A stretch of DNA of 46,980 nt from positions 1 to 46,980 of the forward strand of contig CAZVVM010000003.1 of NCBI GenBank assembly GCA_964630635.1, written 5' to 3'. The notes beneath the pieces are model-generated. The model saw only the letters and a list, made by a program, of their open reading frames with translations, was not told the origin of the DNA and did no database searches. This DNA comes from Colimorpha_A sp964630635 (GTDB taxonomy: Bacteria; Bacillota; Clostridia; Oscillospirales; CAG-272). Shown here one piece after another: positions 16,118-23,522 of the stretch (positions within the stretch are counted from its first letter, which is position 1; every line of letters begins with the position of its first letter). The position numbers were made by a program, and so were the translations under genes.

Positions 16118-17062
16118 TTATGCCTCCGTATATTCCGGTATTGATGCAATTCCGCCCTTCTTCTCGGTGCTTTTTCCCGAGAGAAGAATCGCGGTTTTTA
16201 CGTATTTTTCTATGTCGGTGCAGGGAAGAGCTTCCTTCGTTATACCGTCCTTTATAAGACCGTAGATGAAGCTTCCGAAGAAGATGTCACCCGCGCCCGT
16301 TGTGTCAACGACGTTCGCCTTGATCGTAGGAAGGAAACCGTTTCCCGCACCCGAATAATAACGCACGCCGTTTCCTCCGTCGGTTATGAGAAGTATCCTC
16401 ATTCCGATACCCCAAAGCGCCTTCGCGGCATCGTCAATATTATCGCATCCGCTTATGAGAAGCGCCTCCTCGTAAGCGACCTTAACGATGTCTGCATACG
16501 CCATATATTCCTTCATCGCGCATTTTGCGTGATCCTCACTGTCCCAAAGAAGCGGTCGGTAGTTAGGGTCGTAAGTGATTATACAACCGCTGTCCTTTGC
16601 GGCTCTAAGCGCCTTTTCGGTCGCGCTTACCATCGGCTCGTTTGTGAGGGAAAGGGAACCGAAATGGAAGAATTTTGATTCTTTGATTATCTCGGTATCA
16701 ATATCGTCGGCACACAGATGGGCATCCGCGCCGAAGCGACGGTAAAAGCTGAAGTCTCTGTCGCCGTTTTCGTCAAGGGAAACGAAAGCAAGAGTCGTGT
16801 TGTGAATATCGTCATAAGATATTCCGCCCGTTTCAACGCCTGATTCCTTCATCGTTTCGGTTAGAAACTCGCCGAACATATCGCGTCCAACTTTGGTAAA
16901 GAAGTAACATTTTCCGCCGAATTTGGAGATTGCGGCGAGAAGATTTGCAGGAGCGCCGCCTGCGTTGCGTCCGAAGAGCTTAGCTCCGTCGGACGCATTT
17001 CCGTATGGTGTGAAATCAATCAGCAGCTCGCCGAGTGCTGAAATATCATAAGCTTTGTTCAT
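16118..17062 (-). CDS. PfkB-family carbohydrate kinase (fructokinase-like)
   Basis: 314 residues. The N-terminal family signature is GELLIDF, with a GGAPANLLAAISKFGG segment for sugar binding. The ATP and catalytic-base motif is DTTGAGDIFFGSFIYGL, with Asp as the base. The start overlaps the upstream glycosidase-like gene by four bases (ATGA). Fructokinase is the closest well-known type, but PfkB kinases act on many sugars; the operon context suggests that it phosphorylates a sugar or keto-sugar released or formed by its neighbours. Confidence 0.92.
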   Translation of the reverse strand: MNKAYDISALGELLIDFTPYGNASDGAKLFGRNAGGAPANLLAAISKFGGKCYFFTKVGRDMFGEFLTETMKESGVETGGISYDDIHNTTLAFVSLDENGDRDFSFYRRFGADAHLCADDIDTEIIKESKFFHFGSLSLTNEPMVSATEKALRAAKDSGCIITYDPNYRPLLWDSEDHAKCAMKEYMAYADIVKVAYEEALLISGCDNIDDAAKALWGIGMRILLITDGGNGVRYYSGAGNGFLPTIKANVVDTTGAGDIFFGSFIYGLIKDGITKEALPCTDIEKYVKTAILLSGKSTEKKGGIASIPEYTEA

Positions 17063-19233
17063 GTCAGATCCGATTTCCTTATTGCTTCTATAAGTTCAGT
17101 TTCGCTAATGCTTGTCGAGAGATAAGCTCTGTCGCTGACAGAAAGCTTTGTCTTATTTCCGTCACTTATAAGCGCAAGCTTTTCGCCGCCAAGCTCCGCT
17201 TCATAAGTGAGCGTATCGGCGTCAAGGGGCAGAGTCAATTCACCCTGACCTTTGGTGTGCCAGATAACAGCATAGGACTTTCCGTTACGGGTAAGAGTGT
17301 AAGCGGTAATATCTTCGTTACCGTTTGCGGCGCCCTCAACTCGGTTATATTCCGCAAGCTCATACTCGCCCTTTTCATCAATAAGAAGGATATGTTCTTG
17401 AGCTGTATTACGAAGCGAAAGCTTCTGCTCTTCAGTCAGAACGTTCTTTTCTCTTATCTCGCTCCAACGGCGGAACACCTCGAAATTATCCTTTGTTCTC
17501 GGGTTACCTTGATGGAACGAGAGCGAGAAGGATTGAAGCGTTATCGGGCAATTCCACGATACCGCAAGAGCGTTTCCGTATTCGTAATGATCGGGCATCA
17601 TCTGCGGGTTATAAGTCCACCAACCGAAATTGACTCTCGTGAAGTCCTCTGCCATACGCGGCGCCTCTTCAAACGGATGCTCAACTATCTTGGCCTTGAA
17701 AACGTCTGCCTGGAATACGTCGAAGGCGTTTCCGCCGCTCATATAGTGCCAACTGAAATGCGTCTTTGCCGCACCCTCGCAGAAGAGCGGGGGATTTTTG
17801 AGCTTTTTAATGACGCGGTATTGAGCATACGAAACGTTGAAATCGTACGGTGCGCTTGTACCCTCGGAGCCGTCCATATATATGAACTCAAAGCCCTGAT
17901 TGTAGATTGCGGCCAGCTTATCGGCGATCTCATCCTGCAAGCTCGATTCCTGATCGATATTAATGCTTGTCGCACTGCATTCGTTGATGTGAAGCACGCC
18001 GCCTATCTGTCCGATCTCGTGAGTAATTACGTTAGTGTTGAAATAACCTCTCTTACATCCCTCAAAGCGGTAGGGATATTCTTCCGAGAAGCTTTCATAA
18101 TAAATGATCTCGCCGCCAAAACGCAGAACTCTGCATTTGGGATGCTTGGGGCATTCAAAAGGATTTTCTTCGACGTAAATAGTCGTGTCTTCTAATCCGA
18201 GAGGGCGCGAAAGAGTAAGGTGCTTAATCAGACCGAGACGGTGATCGGCAACAGGAGTAACGTATCTGCTCTTAATACCGATAAAGGTCTGAAGAAAATG
18301 GAAACCGGGGGTGATACCCGCCGCCTTGAGCTTATCGAGCATCTCCTTAAGTGACTTTTCGCCCTCGGGATATTCGGGAAGATAGTCGTAATCACCGCAA
18401 AGACCATAGCTGTATCCCGGCTCTTCTTTTGTAATTGCCTCGTAATAAATGAGCATATATTTCATGCCCATGCGCTTTGCAAGCTCTATGAACTCATCTA
18501 CGTTTGTCGGGTTGACGCTTCCTGAAAAGAATATGTTTCTGTTCAGGTGTTCGGAGCGTCTGCTTTGAACACCGCGGGGAAGATCGAAATCGACTTCGAG
18601 GGTATCAATGCTGTCGAGAAGCTTGTCTTCGGAGTTGACTACCAGAGCGGCAGTACAGCCCATAAGCTTTACTCCCCGAACGGCATCTGCTGTAAGAACA
18701 ATAGCGTCCTTCTGCTTATGGGAGGTAATGCTTTCGTAGGGAGAGGTAGCGATAAGGGCAACTGCAGTCTCGTCATCGTGAACAACGTTGAGCCAGTCGC
18801 CAAACTTCGTCATCTTCTTTATTGGGAGCTGTAATAGACGCATCGAAACAACGGGCGGAACGTCCATATCAACGCCGCCGAGTGCTTCTCTGGCGTTAGG
18901 AAAGTCTACGAGCTTGAAGGTAACGTATTCGTCTCTTTCCTCGACTTCTATCTTTGCAAAAAACTTTACAAGCTCAAAGCCGATAATGAGCGAATTATCC
19001 TCAATACGGGCGCTCTTTGACTCAAAGGTCATTCTTTTATTCGGATGCGAAAGCTTGATTTCGTTGTTGAAGGGGCGGTCCTCGGTCACTGAGAATGCAG
19101 GCATTATCTCGTTCTGATCAATGCACTCTTTTCCGCTGTCCTTGCAGATAAGACTGTACGCCTTACCGTCAAGACCGAGTGTGAGCTTTAAGTGTGGATT
19201 TTCAATTATGATTGAGCCGTTTTCCGTTTTCAT
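17059..19233 (-). CDS. Putative TIM-barrel glycoside hydrolase-like protein, family unrecognised
   Basis: 724 residues with no signal peptide, so probably cytoplasmic. Residues 1 to about 225 look like a beta-rich N-terminal domain as in clan GH-D or GH31-like enzymes. The middle (about 235-580) has barrel-like alternation, with acidic residues at likely strand ends: YMDGSEG (D454, E457) and FCEGAA (E486). Many aromatics follow (FGWWTYNPQMMPDHYEYGN). The end (about 610-700) is a beta domain. I cannot place it in a known family; calling it a glycosidase rests on fold-like pattern and its link to a sugar kinase and dehydrogenase. The two acidic residues are only candidates for catalysis. It overlaps pfkB by four bases and starts nine bases after the PHP gene. 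Confidence 0.62.
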   Translation of the reverse strand: MKTENGSIIIENPHLKLTLGLDGKAYSLICKDSGKECIDQNEIMPAFSVTEDRPFNNEIKLSHPNKRMTFESKSARIEDNSLIIGFELVKFFAKIEVEERDEYVTFKLVDFPNAREALGGVDMDVPPVVSMRLLQLPIKKMTKFGDWLNVVHDDETAVALIATSPYESITSHKQKDAIVLTADAVRGVKLMGCTAALVVNSEDKLLDSIDTLEVDFDLPRGVQSRRSEHLNRNIFFSGSVNPTNVDEFIELAKRMGMKYMLIYYEAITKEEPGYSYGLCGDYDYLPEYPEGEKSLKEMLDKLKAAGITPGFHFLQTFIGIKSRYVTPVADHRLGLIKHLTLSRPLGLEDTTIYVEENPFECPKHPKCRVLRFGGEIIYYESFSEEYPYRFEGCKRGYFNTNVITHEIGQIGGVLHINECSATSINIDQESSLQDEIADKLAAIYNQGFEFIYMDGSEGTSAPYDFNVSYAQYRVIKKLKNPPLFCEGAAKTHFSWHYMSGGNAFDVFQADVFKAKIVEHPFEEAPRMAEDFTRVNFGWWTYNPQMMPDHYEYGNALAVSWNCPITLQSFSLSFHQGNPRTKDNFEVFRRWSEIREKNVLTEEQKLSLRNTAQEHILLIDEKGEYELAEYNRVEGAANGNEDITAYTLTRNGKSYAVIWHTKGQGELTLPLDADTLTYEAELGGEKLALISDGNKTKLSVSDRAYLSTSISETELIEAIRKSDLT

Positions 19234-19242
19234 AACTTACTC

Positions 19243-20061
19243 CTATATTCTTATGAAATTGGGTGTTCTTTGCTTATATACAACGCAGCTGTCAAATCCG
19301 ACTTCTTTTATCAGTTCCAGCGCCTTGTCAAATCCAATAGCGACGTTATTGCTGATATGCGCGTCACTGCCTATTGATACGCGGCGTCCGCCCATTTCGT
19401 AATAAAGCGTAAGCACGTCGCGTTCGGGCATAAAATAGGGAACATCGGAAGCATATCCCGACGTGTTGACCTCAAGCGCAATACCGCGGTCAATTATTTC
19501 TTTAAAGACCCTGCGTATTTTGTCTTCGTAGATACGGACTTCAATATCACGCTTGTACTTACCGTTTATATATCGGAGAGGGCAGGTCAGATGCGTAAGA
19601 ATATCAAAATCGGTTTTACATATCATTTCAAGCATCCTGTCGAAATATAGGTCGACAAAAGAAACGATTCTGCTCTCCGGCATTTTTGAAAAATCGACTC
19701 TCGAATAGCTGTCGTTGATACCTGTGGTCAAAACCGTATGTACCGAGCCGAGAATGACGTCGTAATCGGCAAGTGCGAGTGTTTTTTCTCCGCCGTCGGG
19801 GTTCGTCAGATATTCCGCGACTTCAATTCCTTTAAGGATTTCAAGCTTGTCCCCGTATTTGCCCCTTGCTTTTTCAATATCGGAAAGGAGCTTTTTGAAA
19901 CGGTTTATCGTATCGTCCTTTTCAAAAAAGTTGATATCTGCGTGGTCTGTTATTGCTATACCGGTCAGTCCCTTTTCGATTGCCGCACGGCAAGCGTCGT
20001 CAACGGTCTGACGGCCGTCAAGAGAATTGTCAGTGTGAATGTGAAAGTCGTATTTAATCAT
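19243..20061 (-). CDS. PHP-domain phosphoesterase (histidinol-phosphatase-like)
   Basis: 272 residues. PHP metal-binding motifs are visible: YDFHIHTDNSLDG at the N terminus (HxH), ITDHADI at about 36-42, a Glu in GIEVAEY, VHT in ILGSVHTVL, HLTCP, and the C-terminal SDAHI. Histidinol-phosphate phosphatase (HisK/HisJ) is the best-known relative, but no histidine biosynthesis genes are nearby. With a GDPD gene overlapping it by four bases, hydrolysis of a phosphomonoester or cyclic phosphodiester product is plausible. Confidence 0.88.
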   Translation of the reverse strand: MIKYDFHIHTDNSLDGRQTVDDACRAAIEKGLTGIAITDHADINFFEKDDTINRFKKLLSDIEKARGKYGDKLEILKGIEVAEYLTNPDGGEKTLALADYDVILGSVHTVLTTGINDSYSRVDFSKMPESRIVSFVDLYFDRMLEMICKTDFDILTHLTCPLRYINGKYKRDIEVRIYEDKIRRVFKEIIDRGIALEVNTSGYASDVPYFMPERDVLTLYYEMGGRRVSIGSDAHISNNVAIGFDKALELIKEVGFDSCVVYKQRTPNFIRI

Positions 20062-20816
20062 AGCATATCAACGGTAATTGTGCCGTTTGTCTCGACAACG
20101 TCAGCGCCAAGCTCAACGCATCGCGGTAAGTCATTGGGGTCATCGATTATCCAAAGTCCGACGTAGCCGTATTTTCTTGCGAGCTCAACCTGCTCCTTGT
20201 CTGCAGGCGGATAAGAGAGCCAGGAGATTTTGTTAAGCGGCATCCAAATATAAAGAGTATTGTTAGGTGCGATCTCCTTGAGCTTGTCCAGCGACTCTTT
20301 ATTGACAGGACCGTCATAGTGAATAGCGCAGGTAGGGAAGCGCGAAACGACTTTCTCAACAAATGTAAGGTCGTTTGATGTGAATCCAAAAAGCTCGATC
20401 TCGTTTCGTTCATCGATCTCATCAAAGAAGAGCTTTAACTGATCGTCGGTGAACTTCTGAATAACGTTATCAAATTTAAGCTTCATCTTCTTTTCGCAGG
20501 CGAAATCAAGAATCTCTTTAAGAGTCGGTATTTTCGTGCCCTTGAACTCCTCGGACATAGCAATACCGACGTCGTAATTTAACAGCTCACTGTAAAGCAG
20601 ATCAATGACGTTTATGTCATTTTCAAGCGGTGTTCCGTCGAGATTACGGGCATGGCGGGCAATAGAGAAGTCGTGAATGGCGACGCATACGTTGTCCTTC
20701 GTGTACTTCATATCAAGCTCGATAATTTTGTAGCCCTCATCATACGCGGCTCTGTATGCCAACATAGTGTTTTCCGGGTAACGTGTACTGACACCCTTGT
20801 GTGCTTGAAGTATCAT
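20058..20816 (-). CDS. Glycerophosphodiester phosphodiesterase-family protein
   Basis: 252 residues with the GDPD barrel pattern. AHKGVSTRYPENT replaces the usual AHRG, with Lys at the Arg position. IIELDMKYTKD provides the metal-binding ExD pair, IHD the catalytic His, and KLKFDN and DDPNDLPRCVELGADVVETN the later strands. No signal peptide is seen, so it should be cytoplasmic. It leads the operon, behind the strong site GGAGGTTATT and its own promoter. The His/Lys change at the first motif could indicate a shifted substrate. Confidence 0.88.
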   Translation of the reverse strand: MILQAHKGVSTRYPENTMLAYRAAYDEGYKIIELDMKYTKDNVCVAIHDFSIARHARNLDGTPLENDINVIDLLYSELLNYDVGIAMSEEFKGTKIPTLKEILDFACEKKMKLKFDNVIQKFTDDQLKLFFDEIDERNEIELFGFTSNDLTFVEKVVSRFPTCAIHYDGPVNKESLDKLKEIAPNNTLYIWMPLNKISWLSYPPADKEQVELARKYGYVGLWIIDDPNDLPRCVELGADVVETNGTITVDML

Positions 20817-20849
20817 AATAACCTCCGAACAAGCTGAATTATTTAAGTA

Positions 20850-20878
20850 AGTATAGCACAGATCAAGTGATAAATCAA
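20850..20878 (-). promoter_or_regulatory. Promoter of the GDPD-PHP-glycosidase-like operon
   Basis: Minus-strand TTGATT (20873-20878), a 17-base spacer and TATACT (20850-20855), about 30 bases before the first ATG. A further TTGACA lies upstream at 20897-20902. Confidence 0.7.
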
Positions 20879-20921
20879 TAGATTAACGCTATAATTTGTC
20901 AACATTTCTGTTAAAATACTA

Positions 20922-20950
20922 TTGAAATTTTAAAAGCTTTATGATATAAT
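20922..20950 (+). promoter_or_regulatory. Promoter of the membrane protein/ceramidase-like operon
   Basis: TTGAAA (20922-20927), a 17-base spacer and a perfect TATAAT (20945-20950). It lies back to back with the minus-strand promoter, about 45 bases apart, so the two operons could share regulation. I see no clear operator palindrome between them. Confidence 0.75.
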
Positions 20951-20981
20951 CCAAGTGTAATATGAGAGCCAAAGGGTAGTG

Positions 20982-21410
20982 ATGTACGTGATATTCAAAC
21001 CGAAAAAATCGCCGTATCACGGACTTTGGGCTTTTATACTATTTATGATTCTGCCGTCGGTAGTGATGACGCTTTTAGCATATTCGGCAATATCAAAATG
21101 GCAGTCACAATTCACAAATGAATTCAACCTTGTGATGGCAAAAACTATCGGCTTCGGTCTCGGAATACTGTTCCATATTTCGTGCATTATTGTGGGCGCC
21201 TTCAAGGAAGATTTCGAAGCTGTGAAAACGCGATTAAAAGAGTTCTTTTCTAATCTGCGTATTTCTCCGCGCACCGCATTCAAGTGGTATTGGGAGGACG
21301 TAAAAACGCTTGGTCTTGCCTTCTGGATCGACCTTGCGCTTATGGGTTTAAACGTCTACGTTTTTGTAGATGCGCTTAGCGACTATTTCGCCATGAACGG
21401 CGTTATATAA
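20982..21410 (+). CDS. Small integral membrane protein, function unknown
   Basis: 142 residues from the ATG at 20982, with AAAGGG five bases upstream; a GTG at 20979 is possible but too close to that site. Three hydrophobic segments are visible (about 15-37, 56-74 and 110-132), with a charged region containing FKEDFEAVKTRLKEFFSNLR between the second and third. I recognise no family. It is followed 24 bases later by the ceramidase-like gene, with which it probably forms an operon. Confidence 0.72.
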   Translation: MYVIFKPKKSPYHGLWAFILFMILPSVVMTLLAYSAISKWQSQFTNEFNLVMAKTIGFGLGILFHISCIIVGAFKEDFEAVKTRLKEFFSNLRISPRTAFKWYWEDVKTLGLAFWIDLALMGLNVYVFVDALSDYFAMNGVI

Positions 21411-21434
21411 TAAACAATTCCAAAGGAGACAAAT

Positions 21435-22769
21435 ATGTTAAAAGCAGGATTTTCAAGAGTAAATATTAACCCGATGATGGGCATCGAGGTCAGCGGATAT
21501 TTTATTCAGAGATTAGCGGACGGTATTCTGGATGATCTCGAAGCAAACACCGTTTCTATATCGCTCGGAGATAAGAGACAGGTCTTTGTTTCTGTGGATT
21601 CCTGTCACCTTGATAAGAACATTATAGCTGAAGTTGTACGCATCTGCAAGGAGAAGTACGGTATTCAAGAGGGAACTGTACACGTTAACGCTACACATAC
21701 TCATACTGCTCCTGATAACAATCTCAATACCAGCGATCCGCTTGTAAAGCAGTATTCGGAGATGCTTGTTCTGAAGCTTGTAGATGCGGTTAAGTTTGCA
21801 ATCGACGATGAAAAGCCCGCAAAGCTCGGATTCGGTAAGAGCTATGCTCCGCACATCGGCTTCTGCCGCCGCTTTATCATGAAGGACGGCTCGATCAGAA
21901 CTAATCCCGGAGCAGGTAATCCGAACATTCTCAAGCCGATCAGCGAGATCGACCAGGAGGTAAGCGTTCTCCGTTTCGACCGTGAGGGCGCAAATACCAT
22001 AGTTATGGTAAACTACGCAAACCATCCCGACGTTGTCGGCGGCTGTAAGCTTTCGGCTGACTGGCCCGGATTCGCAAGAAGAACGTTTGAGAAGGCGATC
22101 GACAATACGTCTCTTGCCTTTTATAACGGTGCTCTTGGCGATATTAACCACGTAAACGTATTCCCTAAGGGCGGGGACAACAACGACCTTACAAACGATT
22201 TTGACGACGTAATGCGCGGTTACGGTCACGCACGTCACATGGGTAACGTTGTTGCTGCGGCTGTTATGCAGATCTATGATAAGGTCGAATACTTCGAGCC
22301 GGATAACTTTACTTATAAGACCATCACCGTAAACGTTCCCGCAAACAAGGCAAAGGATGAGGAGCTTCCCGAGGCAATCCGCATAAATGAACTCCATAAA
22401 GCTGGCAGAGACAATGAGCTTCCCTATGAGGGAATGGAGCTTACGACTGTCGTTGCCGAGGCGGGTAGAATGGTCAATATGATGACTGCCCCCGATTATT
22501 TCGGTACGAGCGTATCTGCTGCTAAGCTCGGCAGAATCGGATTTATCACTATGCCGGGCGAAGCGTTCTCCGATATTCAGGTCGCTCTTAAAAAGGCAGA
22601 GGGCTATGACTGCGTATTCGTTATCGGACTTGCTGACGAATATTCGGGTTACTTCCCGATGATGAGCGCTTACGACGAGGGCGGTTACGAAGCAAGAAGC
22701 TCCCGCTTCCGTGCCGGTGTCGGCGAGCTTTATATCGAAGAAGGCAAAAAGCTTCTCGAATCTCTTTAG
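21435..22769 (+). CDS. Neutral/alkaline ceramidase-family (N-terminal domain) hydrolase
   Basis: 444 residues, matching the N-terminal catalytic domain of neutral ceramidases. It has the start AGFSRVNINPMMGIEVSGY, the zinc motif NATHTHTAP (about 86-94), the second histidine in YANHPDVVGG, and the NGALGDINH strand with its Asp and His. The family's C-terminal domain is missing, and no signal peptide is seen; many intestinal Clostridia carry such short cytoplasmic relatives of unknown substrate. Ceramidase activity on sphingolipids therefore should not be assumed. The ribosome-binding site AAAGGAG is strong. A terminator follows directly. Confidence 0.85.
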   Translation: MLKAGFSRVNINPMMGIEVSGYFIQRLADGILDDLEANTVSISLGDKRQVFVSVDSCHLDKNIIAEVVRICKEKYGIQEGTVHVNATHTHTAPDNNLNTSDPLVKQYSEMLVLKLVDAVKFAIDDEKPAKLGFGKSYAPHIGFCRRFIMKDGSIRTNPGAGNPNILKPISEIDQEVSVLRFDREGANTIVMVNYANHPDVVGGCKLSADWPGFARRTFEKAIDNTSLAFYNGALGDINHVNVFPKGGDNNDLTNDFDDVMRGYGHARHMGNVVAAAVMQIYDKVEYFEPDNFTYKTITVNVPANKAKDEELPEAIRINELHKAGRDNELPYEGMELTTVVAEAGRMVNMMTAPDYFGTSVSAAKLGRIGFITMPGEAFSDIQVALKKAEGYDCVFVIGLADEYSGYFPMMSAYDEGGYEARSSRFRAGVGELYIEEGKKLLESL

Positions 22770-22775
22770 TACTAA

Positions 22776-22804
22776 AAGGTCTCAACGCAGAGCGTTGAGA
22801 CCTT
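22776..22804. terminator. Terminator between converging operons
   Basis: A perfect 13-bp stem (22776-22788 with 22792-22804) and a three-base loop, followed by CTTTTATTTTACTTTTTT on the plus strand. It ends the ceramidase-like transcript and lies just beyond the racemase stop codon, so it may serve both. Confidence 0.9.
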
Positions 22805-22807
22805 CTT

Positions 22808-23521
22808 TTATTTTACTTTTTTGCCGCAAAGAGTTATGCACTTTTGAGCAAGCGCTTCCATCGCATCGACGATATCACCGCTATGTAAAGTCAGGTTGTT
22901 ATCGGAGTTGATTACCGAAAGCTCGGTGCATCCGAGAATGATAACGTCGCATCCGTCGTGACGAAGCTCATCTATGATCTTCAGGAAGCCGTGAACGTCA
23001 ACGTCCCTTCCTGCTTTGACCTGATCGTAAATAATGTCCATTATTACTCTCTGGCTATCCCTTGAAGGGTAAGCGCAGATAAGTCCGCGTCCTTCGATAA
23101 CGTTCTTATATACGCCGCTTTCGACTGTTCCGTCGGTAGCAAGAACGCCGATCTTTTTGAGATTCGGCTTTTTTTCAATCGCCGCATTGACTGCTTCCTC
23201 TATCATATTTACGATAGTAACGTCAGTCGACGCCTGAAGCTGATCGTAAAAGTAGTGTGCGGTATTGCAGGTAATTACGACGTAATCACAGCCGAACCGA
23301 ACGAGCTTATAAATTCCCGCAATCATTTTCGGTGCAGGATCAATATCGCTTTTACCGAGAATATACGAGGTGCGGTCGGGTATCGTGTTGTCGTTGAACA
23401 TAAAGATCGGAATATGTCCCTGGTCGGTTTCCGAGTCGGTCATATTGATAACCGTCTCCGCAAAACGAACCGAGGCAAGAGGACCGACTCCGCCGAGAAT
23501 GCCGAGTGTTTTAGTTTCCAT
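22808..23521 (-). CDS. Aspartate racemase-family protein
   Basis: 237 residues from the ATG at 23521. Two-cysteine racemase of the aspartate/glutamate family. It has the N-terminal LGILGGVGPLAS, the first catalytic cysteine in ITCNTAH (C85) and the second in LGCTEL (C198), the pair that removes and returns the alpha proton from opposite sides. The preceding gene encodes a D-aspartate ligase-type enzyme whose stop codon ends one base before this ATG, so supply of D-aspartate is the most sensible role. A TTG start at 23533 is possible. Confidence 0.9.
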   Translation of the reverse strand: METKTLGILGGVGPLASVRFAETVINMTDSETDQGHIPIFMFNDNTIPDRTSYILGKSDIDPAPKMIAGIYKLVRFGCDYVVITCNTAHYFYDQLQASTDVTIVNMIEEAVNAAIEKKPNLKKIGVLATDGTVESGVYKNVIEGRGLICAYPSRDSQRVIMDIIYDQVKAGRDVDVHGFLKIIDELRHDGCDVIILGCTELSVINSDNNLTLHSGDIVDAMEALAQKCITLCGKKVK

Positions 23522-23522
23522 A

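Noticed and set aside
15094..16149. Longer dehydrogenase frame starting at 16149
   Set aside because: It would overlap pfkB by about 30 bases; GGAGG stands before the ATG at 16116, where the conserved N terminus begins.
17035..18195. 386-residue plus-strand open frame opposite the glycosidase-like gene
   Set aside because: Antisense to a gene embedded in an operon with translational coupling on both sides; no plausible start signal.
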